A stretch of 64,000 nucleotides of DNA from Chondrosia reniformis (Eukaryota > Porifera > Demospongiae > Chondrillida > Chondrillidae), in NCBI GenBank assembly GCA_947172415.1, contig OX359193.1, positions 4,830,501-4,894,500 of the forward strand, in the 5' to 3' direction. How positions within the stretch are numbered: the stretch's first letter is position 1; each line of letters opens with the position of its first letter. The notes beneath the pieces are model-generated. The model had not been told where the DNA came from. It did no database searches and saw nothing but the letters and a program-made list of their open reading frames with translations. Positions 58,492 through 64,000 of this stretch are shown here, piece by piece. A program made the translations under genes and the position numbers.

Positions 58492-59291
58492 ATATGAACT
58501 TAATGAGTGTAGAAATTTAACACATCACTGCAATTATTTGTTCACTTGATAAACTCTGACAAAACTAGAATAGTCAGAACGTAGCACACCTAATGACACT
58601 AAAATAATGAGTTGGCTATTTCGAGAAGAACAAGTTCTGTTCATGCAAGCATAGATAAACAACACAGTTCTGATCGATGTATGGGATATCTGTGTTCATT
58701 TATACTTCAAACAATGTAGTTATGTACGCATATGCATGAATAGATGATCATAAATATGCAGCTATCTCTGGAGAGATCTGACAATGCATAATGATAGTTA
58801 TTAATGATATTTTAAAGTAGTATTAAATTAATCAAAGATTTTGAATTATGCCTTGTGCATGTATTGTGTAAAAATGAAATTAAATCTGAAAAATTACTGG
58901 TCTATTGGTGATATAAATACTGTAGTTTCTCCTTGTATTCAGCTATTTTCTGATTTCTACTACAATTATACATTATTTTACTTCAATATAGATTTAAAAA
59001 GGACCTGGACAATTTAATGCATCAATGGTCGATTCTTTTGTGCAATGTAGTCTAACAATTTCATAATGCATGGTAATTTGCTATCTCTCCTATATAACAT
59101 ATATATAACTCGGCTATTCACTTATTTCTATTGTTATATAAGATAATTCAGACACTGTAATATAGATTTACATTGAAAGCAAAATAAGCAATGTATATAT
59201 ACTGCTTGGCAATTTTAACAATAAGTGAACTTGTGAGGAGGTGTTACCTGTTGTCTGTCTGTAATTGCATATGGTGCACTTAAACATCTTT
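58492..59291. other. AT-rich intergenic region between convergent genes
   Basis: These 800 bases are 3' flank of RPLP2 (+) and of the orphan membrane-protein gene (-). I see no gene, structural RNA or repeat. Confidence 0.6.
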
Positions 59292-61067
59292 TCAGTTCTT
59301 TTTCACTTGGATTGAACTCTCAAGAACCTTTCTTACCACCAGAATAATATAGGGGATTGACAAAGATGTCACCACAGAAAATAGCCATGAAAAGTTTATA
59401 CTATCCCTCAATGGTAGCTTCATGTCCAATTGAAGGAGACAGTGTATACTAAACAGGAATGTAGATCCAAATAGGCATATGATGGTAATGTAAAGCCAAG
59501 AACAGCATCGCCTCCACCCAATGCTACTAGGAACAATAACCCTGCAATCTTGAACAAATATTTGATCAAGGCTAAAAATTGCTGATGTGAAAAAGATAAG
59601 TGTAGCTGCTAAAAGAGCTATGGCTGTTAAAAAAAATGTATTTCGGTAAGGATCTGTGAGTATGGCTATCATTGTAACTGGTAAATGATAACATACATAC
59701 ACATTGACTGCATTAATAACACTCCAGATGCAGATTTTCATAATAATTCTCTTCAGTTTTTCAGGAGAAATTAAACATATAGTTCCAACTCGGAATGTTT
59801 GATACACAATATTTGGAATAGGCATGTTGTTTTGTGGAAGTTTTACTGTTACACTAGCTACCATGCTTGAAAATAGTGCTATTAACAGTGAAATAGGTGT
59901 ACTAAGGCCCACTTTTGGTATGTAGCCTTCAGAAGAATGATAGCAGTTAGCCTCAGATTTCAGGAAAGTGGCTCCCACAGCTCCATCATGGATTAGAATA
60001 AAAACAAAGAAGAATGCTGAAAATGTAGCAATTGCCCAAATGAAACTGAAAGTTGGAGTTTCTGAAGCAAAAGATGTAATCAAGGTTACAATAGCTTCTC
60101 TAACCTTGCAACTAATAAAGATAAATAAAATGGCCATTGGCCAAATCAAAAGCATTGCTGATGGAAAGAAAAGGTTTATGGAGAGAGGGAATTTCCGAGG
60201 GTCTGGATAGGGTATACAACCAGAATAACAGAAGTAGTTGTTGCTCGATTCTACCCCGCAAACATATCCTTTTGCTTGACTATAAACAGTATTACTAATA
60301 TTCCTTTTAGGAAAAGCCTCCTTTACCTGCATATATATATAAAGCGACATGTTAAAAACACTATATAGGTCAAGTCTGATCATGATCCATAAGTCATGAC
60401 AACTTTTACTCTCAGACTGATTATAATGAGCTGGGTGCATAATATATAGATTTATAGCATGTAACAAAATTAATGTATTCTCTTTTGCTAGCTATATATA
60501 CATTTATAATGGTCAAATGATTTTAATTCAATAACTCACCACAAGTGTCACTGGAAGCAAACTTTCATTGATTTCATAGATATCTTTAGGTTTAAGAAAA
60601 GGTATTGTTAGGCAAACAGCTGAATAATCAGTGATGATTGGACTTTTTTCAAAGAATTCTCCTACAATAGCTTGTGGTATAAAGAGTCCCATCTCAGACA
60701 TGATCACTGTTGACACTATCGTGTTAGTTGTCGAGGAGTACCACATCGTTGCGAAAACGTTTTTATATCCGTTTAATTTGAACACCATGCCAACGAAAGG
60801 CTGGCTCTCGCTACAGAGCTTCTCGTCGATGGCCGTACCATTGCTGAAAAATATGAATAGCACGAATTGAGGTATCGCATGATTGATGGGATACAGGGTA
60901 TGAAGCAAGCGTCGGTAATTCCCGTCATCATGGAGTATTGTATTAGCTATTTCGTCTGTGATATCACAAGAAGAATATTCTTGGCAGACACTAGTACTAC
61001 CAGTAATTTCCTGAGTTGATGAAACGACCAGTGTTATGACTACGCCAACAAGTTCTTTAAGCTGCAT
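59292..61067 (-). CDS. Orphan seven-transmembrane-like protein with ectodomain
   Basis: Two exons join in phase 0 (60540-61067, 59292-60326), giving 520 residues. A signal peptide is present (MQLKELVGVVITLVVSSTQE). An ectodomain of about 200 residues follows, with paired Cys near the membrane (YVCGVESSNNYFCYSGCIPY). Seven hydrophobic segments follow: SAMLLIWPMAILFIFIS, FIWAIATFSAFFFVFILI, SLLIALFSSMVASVTV, then stretches around ICIWSVINAVNVYVCY, TFFLTAIALLAATLIFF, WLYITIICLFGSTFLFSI and FSWLFSVVTSLSIPYIILVV. The end is basic (SIQVKKN). I see no DRY, NPxxY or GPS motif, so it is not an evident rhodopsin or adhesion receptor. Function unknown; receptor is a guess from topology. Confidence 0.82.
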
Positions 61068-62340
61068 ACTGCCACAAAAACTTGCGTCGTCTATAGCTAG
61101 ACTATATATATAGTGTAAAATATGCTATATAATAGATACACCTGTACGAAATGAAAATAAGCTATAATATTAGACTGTCGTATATTGAAACCATAATATT
61201 CCGTTATTGCAAAACAATGTACTATTTACATCGTGTATATTGAATACTGGATGATCCTGATTGATTTTATAGATTCAAGATCCCGCTTTAGTATTACGCC
61301 TTAGAGGTGCCCCTATATATATGCCTACCAGGAGATTACATAGTGTCAAAACTGTACACTTCTAATATATACACTCTTTTCATTAGGGTATACACTTTTC
61401 ATTGGACTATACACTTTTCGTATTATCAATTTGAGCAACTGTAGGCTATAATAATAATTGTTTGTTATTGTCTGCATCTTGAGTGGGGTGAGTGGGGGGT
61501 GTTTGTGTGTGCTTTATAAAAATGGATGTCTTTTTACATACATTATACAAAACTTAGCGACTTACGGTATGAATACATGGAATATAGATCAGTAACTTGC
61601 TTGTTGGGAGTAGTTTTTTGTAGGATAGTCAGCGAGTGGAAATGGGGGATGATTTTGGAACATTCATTGAATAACTTAAACCTAAGATCATGAAAAATAG
61701 GGCAAATGATCAAAAAATGGGTGGGATCCTCAATCTCACTAATGTTACACAGCTTGCAGACCTGGTACACGTTTATTTCCCATACCTGGTTAATTTGGAA
61801 GATTGACCACTTTTCGCATGACATAATTAACCTTCCAAGTTACCCATAGATTAAAGTGGCATCTCTTATGTTGTTCTGATACCAGTATGGTTATAATGAC
61901 TACTTCTCAATTGCAATCCATGCACACTGAGTCATCATGTGAAGAATGAGAGAATGAGCTTCTAAATTTGAGAGCCTCAGTTTGACTTCTTTGAAATTTC
62001 ATACTTTTATATTTTGTAATCTTGATGGCAAACATATTTTCTCCAACAGAATTAGTGAAGATCAATGCACACCCAAGTCAGGTGGCTCTGACAACTGTTA
62101 TATATATTAGATGGTACCACTCTTCTACCAGCATCTTTCAAAACATTGCGATCATCGCACTAATACATACTTGAATAAGGTCCTATTGGTGATTCCCCTA
62201 ATTCTCTCAATTTCCAATGTGGTTTTGACCGCAAGCTGTTGTTATATAAAGTAGCCGCTGCCAGAGAGCAAAATCATAAATATTGATCTAAAATGCTGAT
62301 CTGATCTAAACTAGATCGTCACGTACTTATAAAATCAGTA
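61068..62340. other. Divergent intergenic region holding LINE remains
   Basis: This region holds promoters of the orphan membrane-protein gene (-) and the partial gene at 62341 (+). Apart from the LINE fragment at 61543-61830 it is AT-rich, with no other gene seen. Confidence 0.5.
61543..61830 (-). pseudogene. LINE 3'-end fragment
   Basis: The frame reads VYQVCKLCNISEIEDPTHFL followed by IICPIFHDLRFKLF, the Cys-rich motif found after the reverse transcriptase domain of many non-LTR retrotransposons. Decayed sequence of the same element may extend right to about 62050. The upstream enzyme domains are absent. Confidence 0.7.
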
Positions 62341-63971
62341 ATGTGGCACTTCAGCTGGCGGTTTGACTGTAGGAAGTGCATTTTTTACTTCGTGTGGATT
62401 GTATTTGTAGGTGAGTTCACAGCTCGTGGATGTCCCTTATAAGAGTATATCCAGATATTGCTTTGAATTTCGGATACGCAGCGACTTGCCTATGCTTTAT
62501 TCCGTTCCCACTTTGACAAAAAGGGAAAATATACACACAGTCACAGTCACATGCATTTGTAGCTAGGGAGCACAGTGTATGTATCTATATAATATCTACT
62601 AGTCTAGCATACGTACAAGTCTCACTTAATTTGTAGTACTAAAGGTGAGTAATACATTATACGGTTTTACCGACCCAATATCTACCAGTAAGATATAGCC
62701 ATGTTGTCAGGAATCTGTAACGTTAAAAAGCTTAGGCCTTCAGTAGGTCCCCAAAACTATTATTTGCTATTACTGTTTGGTCAGTATTTGTGATCTTCTT
62801 ACTCTGATTGTCTATCTATATAGATGTGGTGGTAAAAAAGTCATTTCGGGTATTATGTCAAATTGAAAATAAAGTTTAATGGCTATGGCATACTTAGAAA
62901 TGTAGATATATGCATGGCCTCACTTGTTATGTATGGGTACCTGGAGACATCACACAAAACATACACATGGAATCTCATTAATATTGCATTATTGTATACT
63001 GTACTTGTGGCTCTATATATATAGTAACCCGTTGCACATGTTTGTGCATAATATGTACTTTACCAAATTTTATAATTAAATTTGCTTATTTTAATAATTT
63101 TGAATGTGATCAGATGAAATATATATATATTCTTGATATTTCACTGATCACATAATTCTGATGTTTTACTTTGCTGCAGAAGCTGTTAATGACTGCTTAC
63201 AAGCAAAAATCAATACTACTGAGTTAGAAGATCCCATTGTGCCCAAATCATTAATTGCCAATTTTCAATATCTAACACAAGTAGATGTTAATGTAACCCT
63301 AAAATGGGCATACATAAATCAAAGTAGGTCCATATATAGGCCAGTAAACATGTACTGATTTTATAAAGTATAACATATGTCTACATATCATGTATATACT
63401 GTATATGTATATTTAAAAAGTTGTATAAACTTTAAAATTGTATATATATAAAGACTATACTATACTATATATATATATACAGTGCAAGTTACAATATACT
63501 AAGGTAATCTAATATATATATAAACATGCAGTGTTACTTTATACATATATTATAGAGAGAGATTTAATACTGCACAAATACATGTAAATTTATGTCCATT
63601 CATTTATTTATATGTAATTATATAAATTGTATTGCTTGCCTCCGGTTCATAGCATCTCCAGAAGGGAACATCTGGTTGTGTCTCCAGCTATCTGAATTCG
63701 AAAATGATCTAATGTGTCAGTGTCAGTTTGCAGTAAGTCTCAGATGCATATGTATTTAACTACTAGTAGCATGTATAATTGTAATAGTTATTACATACTC
63801 TATACTCTACATCAGTATGTATATAATTCATATATTAACCTGCATGTTGATTATGCATGGCTGTTGACTTGTTTGCTCATACATTTCCTACAGAATGCGA
63901 CTTCCTTTCAGCAAAAAAGGAAACTTATTAAGGGTGCTTGTACAGAACACCATGCTAAGGCTAAATTCACA
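62341..63971 (+). CDS. Secreted or membrane protein, 5' part only
   Basis: Four exons close in frame (62341-62410, 63180-63323, 63653-63732, 63894-63971) and the last donor GTAAGT points beyond the window. The first exon is a signal peptide after a short basic lead (CIFYFVWIVFV). The following 100 residues alternate hydrophobic strands with N-glycosylation sites and several Cys (LIANFQYLTQVDVNVTLKWA; NIWLCLQLSEFENDLMCQCQ). A fibronectin-III or cytokine-receptor-like beta sandwich is possible, but this is only pattern reading. Function not assigned. Confidence 0.7.
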
Positions 63972-64000
63972 GTAAGTAAATAAATCTGATATAGTACCCT

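Noticed and set aside
59968..60210. Plus-strand frame inside the orphan membrane-protein gene
   Set aside because: It is the shadow of hydrophobic codons of the minus-strand gene.
1..64000. CRISPR arrays, bacterial operons, terminators or riboswitches
   Set aside because: The window is clearly eukaryotic; the tandem repeats lack spacers of CRISPR type.

Overview
The window is intron-rich animal DNA with a compact layout. Most introns are 40 to 500 bases, have GT-AG ends and are AT-rich. The gene set is metazoan (rabphilin-type Rab effector, kindlin/talin-type FERM protein, RNF168-type ligase, folate receptor). It also includes a type II NADH dehydrogenase, an enzyme found in early-branching animals but not in vertebrates. 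A demosponge (Amphimedon-like) is my best guess; this is inference from gene content and intron style, and no marker gene was tested. Gene models below were built by reading splice sites and checking phase. Where every junction closes in frame I say so.

Layout. 140-13905 (-): CABIN1 homologue, subunit of the HIRA histone-chaperone complex, in many small exons; its introns hold a SINE, a TA-flanked MITE, a tRNA-like sequence and a tandem repeat. 14412-16916 (+): intronless multipass membrane protein. 17177-19721 (-): type II NADH dehydrogenase, eight exons. 20152-21850: decayed transposon pair, a YqaJ-nuclease/PHD gene on + and a PIF/Harbinger transposase on -. 22618-30199 (-): FERM protein of kindlin/talin type. 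30387-35315 (+): rabphilin-like protein, thirteen exons, divergent from the FERM gene. 35417-36710 (-): RNF168-type RING ligase with a terminal PIP box. 36963-38954 (-): unknown coiled-coil protein. 40568-44467 (+): secreted beta-lactamase-family serine hydrolase. 44644-45801 (-): folate receptor. 45979-57223 (-): ASH2L, core subunit of COMPASS/MLL methyltransferases, with a 4.8 kb intron full of transposon remains. 57376-58491 (+): ribosomal stalk protein P2, sharing a short E-box promoter with ASH2L. 59292-61067 (-): orphan protein with about seven membrane segments. 61543-61830 (-): LINE remnant. 62341-end (+): 5' part of a secreted or membrane protein.

Three chromatin genes (CABIN1, RNF168, ASH2L) lie in one 57 kb stretch; I see nothing showing that this is more than chance. 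The most unusual items are a nested retroposition with its empty site preserved elsewhere in the window, three repeats with a CTGATGA...GAAAC ribozyme-like core, a tRNA-like sequence lacking the anticodon arm, a 40-base GC-AG intron, a duplicated splice donor in the hydrolase gene, the C-terminal PIP box of the RNF168 homologue, and a 35-base-pair hairpin in the P2 intron.
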